NCBI GenBank assembly: GCA_021157965.1
Contig: JAGGVO010000042.1
Location: forward strand, 1-64,000
DNA length: 64,000 bases
Direction of reading: 5' to 3'
Source of the DNA: Candidatus Neomarinimicrobiota bacterium
Lineage (GTDB): Bacteria; Fidelibacterota; Fidelibacteria; Fidelibacterales; Fidelibacteraceae
Below, one piece after another: positions 18,228-27,490 of this stretch. The notes below the pieces were generated by a model. That model made no database searches. It saw nothing but the letters and a program-made list of their open reading frames with translations, and was not told the origin of the DNA. Within the stretch, counting starts at the first letter, position 1. Each line of letters begins with the position of its first letter. A program made the position numbers and the translations under genes.

Positions 18228-18899
18228 ATGTCCGTTCACCAGGAAATAAAGCCGGAACAAATACTATATGAGGATAACCACCTTCTTGTTGTGAATAAGG
18301 CACCGGGGGTCCTTTCCCAGGGGGATATCAGCGGGGATCCCAACCTGCTGGATATGGCCAAAGTTTACATTAAAAAGAAATATAATAAGCCTGGAAATGT
18401 TTTTTTGGGATTAGTCCACAGGTTGGATCGCCCCACATCGGGTGTGATAGTTTTCGCCAGGACATCCAAGGCCGCCTCAAGGCTCAGCCGTTATTTCCGG
18501 AAACACCGAATTGATAAAACATATCTGGCATTGATAGAGGGTATTCCACCGGAAAAAGGGACATATACAGACTATATCCGTCGGGATAAAATCGCCGGAT
18601 TTGTCACGGACAACCCGATGGATCAGTCTGCCGAACTCCGTTTTCACCGCCTGAAAACCCTTGGGGATATTTCACTGATTGAAATAGACCTGCTTACCGG
18701 AAGGCACCATCAAATCCGTATTCAGTTTTCACACCGGGGACATCCCGTCCTGGGGGATCGCCGATATGGAAGTCGCCGTGACTGGCCGGGAGAAGGCATT
18801 GCACTCCATGCATGGAAATTGACCATCCTTCATCCCGTGACGCGGGAAAAAATGCTCTTTACGGCATCACCACCTGAAATGTGGACTCCCTTTATTTAA
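18228..18899 (+). CDS. RluA-family RNA pseudouridine synthase
   Basis: 223 residues, lacking an S4 domain. The catalytic Asp is in HRLDRPTSG, with LLTGRHHQIRIQ downstream as in the RluA family. It isomerises specific uridines in rRNA or tRNA; the target cannot be assigned. No clear Shine-Dalgarno site precedes the ATG. The last 8 bp overlap the 3' end of the convergent malic enzyme gene. Confidence 0.9.
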   Translation: MSVHQEIKPEQILYEDNHLLVVNKAPGVLSQGDISGDPNLLDMAKVYIKKKYNKPGNVFLGLVHRLDRPTSGVIVFARTSKAASRLSRYFRKHRIDKTYLALIEGIPPEKGTYTDYIRRDKIAGFVTDNPMDQSAELRFHRLKTLGDISLIEIDLLTGRHHQIRIQFSHRGHPVLGDRRYGSRRDWPGEGIALHAWKLTILHPVTREKMLFTASPPEMWTPFI

Positions 18900-20349
18900 C
18901 TTCTTTTACCGCCCATTCAAAAGCAGATTGAAGCATGGACCGTGGAGGTGTTTTAATATAACCTTCATCCAGCATCAATTTTACCAGTTCCCTGGATTCC
19001 CGGATTCCCTTTTCCACCCGGGCATAGGCCTCCTTATGGGAAATATCCTCCCGCGCAAGTCCCTCTTTCACCGCCTGACAGGCGACATCGGCCGCTTCAA
19101 AAGGAAAAACACCTGCTTCATCCATGGTAGGAATGATATTGTCAGGATGGATGCCACGTCTTTCGGCAAAATCTGCCAGGGACCGAGCCGCCACAATGGC
19201 CATTTCATCACTGATTTTCCTGGCCCGGGCCATTAATGCTCCCTTGAGGATACCAGGAAATCCCAGGGAATTATTCACCTGATTGGGGAAATCACCTCGT
19301 CCGGTAGCCACGATATAGGCCCCGGCTTCTTTGGCTTTATACGGATAGATTTCCGGCACCGGATTTGCACAGGCAAAGACAATGGGTTTGTGCGCCATGC
19401 TCTGAATCCACCGGGGCTTAATGGTGTTCGGATCGGATTTGGACAGGGCAATCAGGACATCCGCTCCTTTCATGGCTTCATCCATTGTCTGAATTTTTTG
19501 AGGATTGGTGGATTCACAAAGCTCCCACTTCCGGTAGTACCGGATATCCGCCTTGATGTCTTCCCGGTCACGGTTCAGAGATCCGGTGGAATCAAAAACA
19601 ATCATCTTTTCAGGATCGCCGCCGGCTTTTTGAATAATGCGGGCAATGGTGGTATTGGATGCCCCGGCGCCAAAGAGCACAATACGGACATCCCCGATGG
19701 GTTTATCCACCAGTTTCAGGGCATTGAAAAGCCCTGCCAGTGTCACAGAAGCCGTTCCCTGGGCATCATCATGCCACACCGGAATATCACATTCCTCCCG
19801 AAGTGTATCCAAAACCTTATAACAATTGGGCTGGGAAATATCTTCCAGGTTGACGGCACCGAAACCGGGTTGTAGCATCTTCACAAAATCGATGATTTTA
19901 TCAGGATCGTGTTCGCCCTTTTCATTCCGGCTGTCAATACACAGGGCATTGGCATCTACACCACCCAGATATTTCATGAGAAATGCCTTCCCCTCCATCA
20001 CACCCAATCCTCCGGGAGGCGTACAGTTGCCATCTCCTAACACCCGGGTGGAATCACTGACCACGGCCACCAGATTCCCCCGGTTGGATAAATCATAGGA
20101 TGTCAGATTGTTATCCCGGATAGTGGTCGACACTTTGGAAACACCGGGGGTATACCACACATTGAACCAGTTGAATCCAAATACGGCTGCCTTGGGGACA
20201 GTCTGCATTTTTCCGTTATAGAAAGCATGAGCATCAATAGAGAGCCGTTTAAGAAACAACGTTTTCGCCCTGGCAATCTGTTCGCTGCTTAAACCCTCGG
20301 ATTCCAGCATTTCATTCAAATTATCCAGCGTATAGTGAATCTCTTTCAT
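18892..20349 (-). CDS. Malic enzyme (oxaloacetate-decarboxylating malate dehydrogenase)
   Basis: 485 residues. It has the malic N-terminal domain and a C-terminal NAD(P)-binding domain with LFGAGASNTTIAR; the DDAQGTASVTLAGL segment binds metal and substrate. It converts malate to pyruvate and CO2, yielding NAD(P)H. Cofactor preference is not assigned. The ATG at 20349 has GGAGAG close upstream, while the frame opens at a GTG five codons earlier. The transhydrogenase at 57-60 kb could interconvert the reduced cofactor (inference). It follows the DUF6485 gene by 21 bp. Confidence 0.93.
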   Translation of the reverse strand: MKEIHYTLDNLNEMLESEGLSSEQIARAKTLFLKRLSIDAHAFYNGKMQTVPKAAVFGFNWFNVWYTPGVSKVSTTIRDNNLTSYDLSNRGNLVAVVSDSTRVLGDGNCTPPGGLGVMEGKAFLMKYLGGVDANALCIDSRNEKGEHDPDKIIDFVKMLQPGFGAVNLEDISQPNCYKVLDTLREECDIPVWHDDAQGTASVTLAGLFNALKLVDKPIGDVRIVLFGAGASNTTIARIIQKAGGDPEKMIVFDSTGSLNRDREDIKADIRYYRKWELCESTNPQKIQTMDEAMKGADVLIALSKSDPNTIKPRWIQSMAHKPIVFACANPVPEIYPYKAKEAGAYIVATGRGDFPNQVNNSLGFPGILKGALMARARKISDEMAIVAARSLADFAERRGIHPDNIIPTMDEAGVFPFEAADVACQAVKEGLAREDISHKEAYARVEKGIRESRELVKLMLDEGYIKTPPRSMLQSAFEWAVKEVK

Positions 20350-20370
20350 CTTTTCTCTCCGCACTTTCAG

Positions 20371-20573
20371 TTAAATCCGCCCCGCCTGCACCAGACGGGA
20401 AAAATGTTCAAAACTCCGCTCCCGGTTTTCCCGGCATCATCCTGGAAACAACACCCGGGTAACTCACGCATTTTTAAATAACAGGCTATGCATTCACAGC
20501 TCATTCCCTTGTGAGGATACGGTGAATAGATGCAATTGCTCTGCCTTAGATTATTCTCCTGCCTGCACTCCAT
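20371..20573 (-). pseudogene. DUF6485-like small cysteine-rich protein, apparent frameshift
   Basis: From the ATG at 20573 (GAGAG upstream) the frame encodes a Cys-rich start (MECRQENN, then CIACYLKMRELPGCCF) characteristic of the roughly 65-residue DUF6485 family. The in-frame continuation after DDAGK is unrelated and ends at 20367. A different frame, entered at the GGG at 20430-20432, gives NRERSFEHFSRLV and ends at 20371, which is the expected family C-terminus. Removing two bases or adding one at the GGG would restore about 66 residues. This may be a real mutation or a sequencing error. Seven Cys suggest metal binding; the function is unknown. Confidence 0.65.
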
Positions 20574-20666
20574 GCTGCTCTCTCGTGACTTATGGTTAAC
20601 AGAAGAATCTATCAATCCGCAGGGGAATCTGCAAACATTATTAGAACTCTTGAATATTATAATTTT

Positions 20667-20719
20667 AATATTATCTTGATTTATGTTTTATAATTCCTCA
20701 TATTAGACTTGCCCCCGGA
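20667..20719 (-). repeat. Possible degenerate copy of the bipartite intergenic element
   Basis: On the minus strand TCCGGGG then GCAAG (20719 downward), followed by CAAGATAATATTAA (20678 downward). The boxes match the consensus at 6 of 7 and 12 of 14 positions, but the spacing is 34 bp rather than 28. It lies about 95 nt upstream of the DUF6485-like gene on the same strand and just before the divergent surface-protein gene. Confidence 0.3.
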
Positions 20720-20739
20720 AAGCAGAAGAGGAGTTAATC

Positions 20740-22782
20740 ATGAGACATGTTAATGGTCGCTTATTTTCAGTTTTTCTTATTGTCACCCTTCAGGCACTGG
20801 CAGTTGTGAAAGGCCTTTGGGGTGAAATAGTCATCGCCTGGGACTTTGCCGGGTATACAGGTGAAGAAGCAACAGGAGAAGCGATAGTAACCCATCCCTT
20901 TTTGGCAAAGACCGATTCATCCTATCTTATCCGCCGGGGAACCGGTATTCAGCATGCACCAAACAATGACCGGTTTAATGCCAACAACTGGACTGAACCG
21001 AATCTGACATCAGCGATGGATCAGGGGGATTTTTTTGAATGGGAGATTTTTCCAATCCCGGGAAGTGTCCTGCAACTCACGTCACTCACTCTGCAGATTG
21101 AGCGGTCCTCCACCGGTCCCTCCTGTTTTACGCTGCGCAGTAGTCTGGACGGATTCACAGAGGATCTCGGAAACTGGGAAATCACAACATCTTCCCAAAA
21201 TATCACGGTGGACCTAAGCTCTATGCCGGAAACGGACTCCCGGCTTGTTTTTCGACTGTACGGATACGGGAACTCCTATACTGCCGGTTCCGCCGGATTT
21301 GAAGGACCGGGAAAAGATGTGATTGTGGAAGGATTGCTGAGCAGCAAAGTCCCCCTTCCGGAACATTTATCCATTCCTTCAGCCACGGATTCAACCATGA
21401 CCATAAGCTGGAATCCTCCGGCAGGCGAGTTGGGAACGGACTGGAGTGGCTTTTACCTCTTTGTCCGGCCGGACAGTTCTAATACACTGAATCCAATGCA
21501 ACTGGAAAGGCAATCCATCCTTCCGAATCCTGTCCTTTCTCTCGCCAGTGTTCATGAGGGCAGTTACTGTGCAGGCCACATCCAGGATACCACGACCCGT
21601 TCCCTCATTCTTTCAGGCATTACTGAGGACCGTTTCTATTATGTAACGTCTTATGCATACCTTTTGGAAGACTCCGACACATCATGGTCCGTACAGGCAC
21701 CGGAACGATCTCTCCGTTATTACGCTATTGTGATCAATGAAATCTTCGCCGATCCGGCAACGGACATCAGCGGGGATGCCAATGGGGATGGAATACGCAG
21801 TGCTTCGGAGGATGAATTTATTGAACTGGTTAACACCTCGGCATCAGATGCGGACCTGAGCAGCTGGATGCTGTGTGACGGGGATGATGTAAGGCATATA
21901 TTCCCTCATGGAACTATCATACCGTCCGGAGGTGTTTTCGTTGTCTTCGGCGGAGGATCTCCGGATATTCCCGATTCAGAGATACAAATTTATCTGGCCA
22001 CATCCGGAGGACTTTCCCTTAACAATACTGGCGAATCGGTCTTCTTGAGAACGCATGATTCTACCTTAATCGATCATCATAGCTGGGGTTCTGAAGGCAA
22101 CCAGGACCAATCGCTGGTGCGGAATCCGGCACTCACCGGCCCCTTTATCCTGCACACATCTCTCTCCGGCACCGAAGCGTATTCACCCGGCATCATCACT
22201 AACTATGAAAACTCGCTTCCGGTTTCTTTGAGTACTTTTTCAGGAACCGCAACAGGTTATACCGTCCATCTCACCTGGACCACCGAATCGGAGACAGAAA
22301 ACGCAGGTTTTTCGGTGACCCGTCGGTATGAAGAGGAAGAACCTGTAATTTTGGCAAATTTCACCAGTAATCCTGAACTGAAAGGACACGGATCAACAAC
22401 AGAACGACATGTTTATCATTTTACTGATTATCCCGTGCGTGCCGGCATCTATACCTATTGGCTTACGGATCACAGTTACTCTGGTGAAGAAACAACCTAC
22501 TTGCATAAACGGATCCGCATTCCTTACGGACTCACACCACAGCCTTATCCCAACCCTTTTAATACTGTTTTTCATGTCCCGCTTTACCTGCCGAACCGCC
22601 AATCCGTATCCCTGACCGTTTACGCACTCACAGGCCAAACAATCCTTGAAAAAAAACAACTGCTGAATGCCGGGAATCATGATATTACCATCAATATGGA
22701 AACCTTTCATTCAGGCATCTACTTTTTACGTATTAAAACCAAAGGCCATTGTTCAGTTCATAAAATGATATATTTGCAGTAA
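20740..22782 (+). CDS. Secreted surface protein with lamin-tail domain and T9SS-type C-terminal sorting domain
   Basis: 680 residues. A signal peptide lies at 1-27. An N-terminal beta-sandwich of unknown type is followed by a fibronectin-like stretch (about 205-325) and a lamin-tail domain (about 332-480, starting VINEIFADP). The C-terminal ~80 residues begin PQPYPNPFN and end in a GIYFLRI...KMIYL pattern, the type A sorting signal used by type IX secretion. Lamin-tail domains in bacteria often accompany exported nucleases or adhesins. No catalytic motif is visible. AGAGGAG precedes the start by 5 nt. Confidence 0.85.
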   Translation: MRHVNGRLFSVFLIVTLQALAVVKGLWGEIVIAWDFAGYTGEEATGEAIVTHPFLAKTDSSYLIRRGTGIQHAPNNDRFNANNWTEPNLTSAMDQGDFFEWEIFPIPGSVLQLTSLTLQIERSSTGPSCFTLRSSLDGFTEDLGNWEITTSSQNITVDLSSMPETDSRLVFRLYGYGNSYTAGSAGFEGPGKDVIVEGLLSSKVPLPEHLSIPSATDSTMTISWNPPAGELGTDWSGFYLFVRPDSSNTLNPMQLERQSILPNPVLSLASVHEGSYCAGHIQDTTTRSLILSGITEDRFYYVTSYAYLLEDSDTSWSVQAPERSLRYYAIVINEIFADPATDISGDANGDGIRSASEDEFIELVNTSASDADLSSWMLCDGDDVRHIFPHGTIIPSGGVFVVFGGGSPDIPDSEIQIYLATSGGLSLNNTGESVFLRTHDSTLIDHHSWGSEGNQDQSLVRNPALTGPFILHTSLSGTEAYSPGIITNYENSLPVSLSTFSGTATGYTVHLTWTTESETENAGFSVTRRYEEEEPVILANFTSNPELKGHGSTTERHVYHFTDYPVRAGIYTYWLTDHSYSGEETTYLHKRIRIPYGLTPQPYPNPFNTVFHVPLYLPNRQSVSLTVYALTGQTILEKKQLLNAGNHDITINMETFHSGIYFLRIKTKGHCSVHKMIYLQ

Positions 22783-22787
22783 CTGTA

Positions 22788-22904
22788 TCAGTGGCCGGGG
22801 TAAAGGCTGGAATAGAGAAAAACAAATAAAGTTATCAGGCTAACCAAGAGCAGAAAACGAATCAGGCTCTGTGCAAGAGTGACTTTGTTTATGAATGTTT
22901 TCAT
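22788..22904 (-). CDS. Small single-pass membrane protein (38 aa)
   Basis: ATG at 22904 with an excellent AGGGAGGT site 4-7 nt upstream. It encodes a short basic N-terminus (MKTFINK) and one hydrophobic helix (about residues 13-34). A longer frame upstream of this start lacks a ribosome site and reads as noise. The helix resembles the one in the divergent small gene at 23245 (SLIRFLLL against SLVRALLF). Function unknown. Confidence 0.55.
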   Translation of the reverse strand: MKTFINKVTLAQSLIRFLLLVSLITLFVFLYSSLYPGH

Positions 22905-23136
22905 ACTTACCTCCCTGCCTGTTTTAATGTATGAAGAACTCACAACTTTCTCTGTGCGTCGTATCACTTTATACAGCATCATGTAGTCTTTGTTTTTTAA
23001 CATACTATATATTGACTGTTTTAAACAAGATAAAAAATGAAGAATTTCACCCACCCGATTTCTTATTCCGAAACTGAGGAATCTGCCAAAGAAATAGTGT
23101 GGGATAAAAAATATCCACATCAACAACATTTTATCC

Positions 23137-23157
23137 TTGATAATTTTAAATTATCAA
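23137..23157. promoter_or_regulatory. Perfect inverted repeat (possible operator)
   Basis: TTGATAATTT, one T, then AAATTATCAA: 10-bp arms with a 1-bp centre. It is the only notable structure in the 340-bp space between the two divergent small membrane-protein genes, 88 nt upstream of the plus-strand gene. It could be a dimeric repressor site. AT-rich composition makes chance palindromes more likely. Confidence 0.35.
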
Positions 23158-23244
23158 ATTATTTTATTGTTTAAATAAAGCTGTGATTATAGATGCCTTA
23201 TAAAAGTAAAAAATACATCTGTTTTATTTAGTTGGGAGATTTCT

Positions 23245-23379
23245 ATGCCTGATGAAACACACGACATACAAGAAAATGAGTACAACAGTTTCCGCCCATT
23301 AATCAAATCTCTGGTCAGGGCTTTGCTTTTTTCTGTGGGAATGGTTTTTATTATTTATCTGTTTTTAACCTTAAAATAA
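23245..23379 (+). CDS. Small single-pass membrane protein (44 aa)
   Basis: ATG with GGGAG 8 nt upstream. It has an acidic N-terminal half (MPDETHDIQENE) and a C-terminal hydrophobic helix (about residues 25-43) ending in Lys. The segment KSLVRALLF resembles QSLIRFLLL of the divergent gene at 22788-22904, which suggests two related membrane microproteins. Function unknown. About 160 bp of AT-rich DNA follow with no other gene visible. Confidence 0.5.
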   Translation: MPDETHDIQENEYNSFRPLIKSLVRALLFSVGMVFIIYLFLTLK

Positions 23380-23540
23380 ACTTAAACAGATCCGGTTTTC
23401 TCATCAGACGATATGTTTATATAGTCCACCCGGTACTAAGCCGTTGAATTTTTATTGATTTATTACAACTACTCCTTTCTTAAATAAAAAAAAATCAGCA
23501 AATTATCTCCCTCTTGGAATAAGAAAATGAAAGGATCATC

Positions 23541-25421
23541 ATGAAAAGAAAATATGAAATTTTAATGCTCTTGCTCATTGCTGTTTTGCTGATATTCTCT
23601 TGCGGACAAAAAGGCGAAGAGTCTTCGGGTGCTGTTCCGGAGCGGAGTGATATTGCTGAAGAATACACATGGAACCTGGAAGATTTGTACCCCGGGCTGG
23701 AAGCCTGGGAAGCCGAATTTCAGTCCGTGGAAAAATCCATCCCCGAATTAAAAGTCTATCAGGGTAAGCTGGGCAATTCCGGTCGTACCGTCCTGGAATG
23801 TCTGAAAAAACGGGATAAACTGGCAAGCCGTATTGACAAACTCTATGTCTATGCCAACCTTTCCATGGATTCGGACACACGGAACCCTGAATTTCAAAGC
23901 CGTGTAAACCGGATAGCCTCTCTCGAAGTCCGTTTTCACGAGGTTGTTTCATACATTGTCCCCGAACTCCAGACAATTCCCGGAGAAACGCTGGACCGTT
24001 TCATAGAAAATACGCCCGGACTTGATATGTACGCCCACTATTTCGATGACCTGAACCGAAGCCGTCCCCATGTGCTGAGCCCCGACCAGGAACGGCTTCT
24101 AGCCATGACCGGCAATATGGCCCGTACTCCGGGACGGATCCACGAGATGCTGACAGTGACGGATATCCGTTTCCCAAAAGTTAAAAATGAAGATGGTAAA
24201 TGGGTTGAGCTTTCCCCGGGCCGTTACTATCAATTGTTGTACTCAAAAGATCCGGATGTGCGAAGAGGAGCTTTCGAAGGAATGTACGGGACGTATGAAA
24301 AATTTCAGAATGTCAACGCCGCTGCATTCGACGGTATGCTCAAGGCGAATATCTTTTATGCCCGGGCCCGGAATTTTGAGAGCACGCTCCATGCTTCCCT
24401 TTTCAGCGATAATATTCCAACTGATGTCTATGACAATCTGATTCAAAGTGTCCACAACAACCTGGAGCCCCTTCGGAAATATATGGAACTCCGGAAGAGG
24501 ATTTTAGGTGTGGATGATCTGCATCTTTATGACACAAGCGTTCCCATTGTACCCGAAGCCGGAGAGAAAGTCCCCTATGATGAAGCCCGCAAAAAGGTCC
24601 TGGAAGCCCTTCATCCTCTTGGAGAAGATTATCTGAAACTGGCCAAAGAAGGACTCTACGGCCGGTGGATTGATGTCTGTGAAACCCGGGGAAAAACCAA
24701 TGGGGCCTACTCCTGGGGAACATACGACGCACCCCATCCTTATATTCTGATGAATTACAATGACACCCGCGATAATATGTTCACTCTGGCTCATGAACTG
24801 GGACATACCATACACAGCATGTTGACAAATAAAAACCAACCTTATATCTATTCAGATTACAGCCTGTTTGTAGCGGAAGTGGCTTCAACCATGAACGAAA
24901 CCCTGCTTATGAACCATTTGTTAAAAACCACGGAAGATCCCAATATCCGCCTTGCTCTCATGGACCAATGGGCGGATAATATTGTTGGGACTCTCTATAC
25001 CCAGGTCCTTTTTGCTGAATTTGAAAAAACCATTCATGAAAAAGCAGAAGCCGGAATTCCCATCACAGCTGAAACCCTCAATGAGACATACATGACAATC
25101 CTGAAATCCTATTATGGAGATACCCTGGTTCTGGATGACCTGTATAAGCTGACCTGGGGCCGCATCGGCCATTTTTACCGGAGTTTTTACGTCTATGTCT
25201 ATGCAACCAGCATCAGTGCCTCCACCTATCTCAGTGGTAAAATTCTCGATGGCAACCCGGAAGCGGTTTCCGATTACCTGAATATGCTTAAAGCAGGAGG
25301 CTCAGACTATCCCATAAATCTGCTGAAAAATGCCGGTGTTGATATGTCCAAACCGGACGCAGTGAATTATACGCTTCAAAAATTTGGCGAGATTGTGGAT
25401 GAGATGAGCCGGACTTTGTAA
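23541..25421 (+). CDS. pepF: Lipoprotein oligoendopeptidase F (M3 family metallopeptidase)
   Basis: 626 residues. A lipoprotein signal peptide (lipobox LIFSC, Cys21) anchors it outside the cytoplasm, unlike classical cytoplasmic PepF. The PepF/M3 domain occupies about 45-620. The zinc motif HELGH starts at His418, and a downstream FVAEVAST supplies the third ligand Glu. It would cleave oligopeptides in the periplasm or at the surface. GAAAGGA precedes the ATG. The sodium symporter downstream (87 bp) may take up the products (inference). Confidence 0.93.
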   Translation: MKRKYEILMLLLIAVLLIFSCGQKGEESSGAVPERSDIAEEYTWNLEDLYPGLEAWEAEFQSVEKSIPELKVYQGKLGNSGRTVLECLKKRDKLASRIDKLYVYANLSMDSDTRNPEFQSRVNRIASLEVRFHEVVSYIVPELQTIPGETLDRFIENTPGLDMYAHYFDDLNRSRPHVLSPDQERLLAMTGNMARTPGRIHEMLTVTDIRFPKVKNEDGKWVELSPGRYYQLLYSKDPDVRRGAFEGMYGTYEKFQNVNAAAFDGMLKANIFYARARNFESTLHASLFSDNIPTDVYDNLIQSVHNNLEPLRKYMELRKRILGVDDLHLYDTSVPIVPEAGEKVPYDEARKKVLEALHPLGEDYLKLAKEGLYGRWIDVCETRGKTNGAYSWGTYDAPHPYILMNYNDTRDNMFTLAHELGHTIHSMLTNKNQPYIYSDYSLFVAEVASTMNETLLMNHLLKTTEDPNIRLALMDQWADNIVGTLYTQVLFAEFEKTIHEKAEAGIPITAETLNETYMTILKSYYGDTLVLDDLYKLTWGRIGHFYRSFYVYVYATSISASTYLSGKILDGNPEAVSDYLNMLKAGGSDYPINLLKNAGVDMSKPDAVNYTLQKFGEIVDEMSRTL

Positions 25422-25507
25422 GTTTTGACTAACCTTTGCTTTGCATAGTCATTCACCGTTAAATTCTGCAGGAAATTTGTAAGCAATCTATCATAGGAGA
25501 GGTTGAC

Positions 25508-27412
25508 ATGAATCTGAATGGTTTGGATATTGCGGTAATCGTTGCTTTTTTTGCCGTGATTTTCGGCATTGCAATTTATTATTCCCGTAAAGCAGGAGAA
25601 AATACAGGAGAATTTTTTCTATCCGGCCGGAATTTGCCCTGGTATTTAGCAGGGACAGCCATGGTGGCCACGACCTTTGCAGCAGATACACCTCTGGCCG
25701 TGACAGAGCTGGTGGCCCGGAACGGCATCGCCGGAAACTGGCTTTGGTGGAATATGGCAATCGGCGGGATGCTGACAGTTTTTTTCTATGCCCGTCTCTG
25801 GCGCCGGGCCGGCATTATGACGGATGTGGAATTTGTAGAAATGCGCTACAGCGGAAAAGCAGCGGCTTTTCTCCGGGGATTCAGAGCACTGTACCTGGGA
25901 CTCTTCATGAATATCATTGTCCTGGGATGGGTGCACCTGGCTATGGAAAAAATCTTCCTGGTAACTCTGCCCGGTGTGAATGCCTTTTTACTGGTCACTA
26001 TTGCAGCCATGATCATTGCCGTATATGCATCGGCCTCCGGTCTTTTAGGAACTGCCCGGACTGACAGTTTTCAGTTCGTGTTTGCCATGGTAGGGTGTAT
26101 TGTTCTGGCGGTGCTTGTTGTACGCCTGCCACTTGTAGGCGGTGTTGCAGGACTGAAAGAGAAACTGGCTCCACAGGTTATGAGCTTTGTACCAATAATT
26201 GGAACATCCACTGTACTTGAAGGGGTTACGGGTGGCGTGCTGGCTTTGAGTGTAGGGGCTTTTATCGCTCACATTGGTCTCCAATGGTGGTCCAGCTGGT
26301 ATCCGGGGGCAGATCCCGGCGGGGGTGGATATGTGGCACAGCGGATGATGAGTGCCAAGGACGAAAAACACAGCCTCTTTGCCACTCTCTGGTTTACCAT
26401 CGCCCACTATACCATCCGTCCCTGGCCCTGGATTATTGTCGCCCTCAGTGCCCTTGTGATTCTTCCCCGGGCCGAGAGTCCCGAAATACTGATGAAGGAA
26501 AATCCGGCCTACTATACGGTGGCTCAGGAAACCTTCAAAAATAATGGACAGATTCCGGATAAAAACCTGGCAGATGATGCCGAATTTCTTACTTACTACG
26601 AAAAATATGAAAACACGGTGGATCCGGGACGCATGTATCCCAAACTAATGATGAGATATCTGCCCAGCGGTCTTTTGGGACTTCTCATTGCTGTTTTCCT
26701 GGCAGCCTATATGTCCACAATCGCCTCCCAGCTCAACTGGGGAACCTCTTACCTGATCAATGACTTTTACCGCCGTTTTATCAAGCCCGACGCCGGAGAA
26801 AAGCACTACGTTCTGATCTCCCGGATCGGGCTGATTCTCATGACGGTCCTGTCCCTGATTATCACAAAATATTTTTTAACGACCATATCCGGTGCCTGGG
26901 AGTTTATCATCAATGCATCGGCCGGTATCGGACTGGTATTATTGCTCCGGTGGTTCTGGTGGCGTATCAATGCCTGGAGTGAGATTTCCGCACTCATCGC
27001 ACCTTTGATTATTTATCCCATTGCCCGCTACGGTTTCGGCATGCAATCCCCCATTACACTCTATCCTACCGTCTTCGGGACAACTCTCATCTGGCTCATC
27101 GTAACCTGGCTGACCCGTCCCGTAAAAGAGGAAAAGCTTCTGGATTTTTACCGGAAAGTCCATCCCGGCGGAATCGGATGGAAAGCCATTGCGGAAAAAC
27201 TCCCCGATGTACAGGGTGATAAAGGCTTCGGAAGAATGTTTCTGGACTGGATATGCGGGGTAATCATGGTGTACTCCGCCCTGTTCGGACTGGGAAAACT
27301 TATTTTTGGTGAATGGCTGATGGCTCTTATTTATTTTGTCATCGTCGCCGTCATGGTCGCTATAATCTATGCAGATCTTAAAGCACGGGGCTTTGAGCAA
27401 ATTGCTGAATAA
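25508..27412 (+). CDS. Sodium:solute symporter (SSS family)
   Basis: 634 residues with about 13-14 hydrophobic segments. The N-terminal YSRKAGENTGEFFLSGRNLPWY and the TTFAADTPLA region in the second helix are typical of the SSS/PutP-SGLT fold. A long extracytoplasmic insert lies at about 320-375. The substrate is unknown; several relatives carry sugars, amino acids or nucleosides. AGGAGAGG lies 6 nt before the ATG. A terminator follows 30 bp after the stop. Confidence 0.9.
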   Translation: MNLNGLDIAVIVAFFAVIFGIAIYYSRKAGENTGEFFLSGRNLPWYLAGTAMVATTFAADTPLAVTELVARNGIAGNWLWWNMAIGGMLTVFFYARLWRRAGIMTDVEFVEMRYSGKAAAFLRGFRALYLGLFMNIIVLGWVHLAMEKIFLVTLPGVNAFLLVTIAAMIIAVYASASGLLGTARTDSFQFVFAMVGCIVLAVLVVRLPLVGGVAGLKEKLAPQVMSFVPIIGTSTVLEGVTGGVLALSVGAFIAHIGLQWWSSWYPGADPGGGGYVAQRMMSAKDEKHSLFATLWFTIAHYTIRPWPWIIVALSALVILPRAESPEILMKENPAYYTVAQETFKNNGQIPDKNLADDAEFLTYYEKYENTVDPGRMYPKLMMRYLPSGLLGLLIAVFLAAYMSTIASQLNWGTSYLINDFYRRFIKPDAGEKHYVLISRIGLILMTVLSLIITKYFLTTISGAWEFIINASAGIGLVLLLRWFWWRINAWSEISALIAPLIIYPIARYGFGMQSPITLYPTVFGTTLIWLIVTWLTRPVKEEKLLDFYRKVHPGGIGWKAIAEKLPDVQGDKGFGRMFLDWICGVIMVYSALFGLGKLIFGEWLMALIYFVIVAVMVAIIYADLKARGFEQIAE

Positions 27413-27439
27413 TACCTGACTAAAAACATAACACATAAA

Positions 27440-27470
27440 AAAAGAGACGCTTTTTAACGTCTCTTTTTTT
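27440..27470. terminator. Bidirectional rho-independent terminator
   Basis: The stem AAGAGACG / CGTCTCTT (27442-27449, 27458-27465) has a T-run on the right and an A-run on the left. It lies between the convergent symporter and PorV-like genes and can stop both. Confidence 0.85.
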
Positions 27471-27490
27471 TGCTATTTGATTTTTCCGAA

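Noticed and set aside
22905-23129. Longer reading frame upstream of the 38-residue membrane protein
   Set aside because: No ribosome site, poor composition, and the strong Shine-Dalgarno site lies within it just before the short start.
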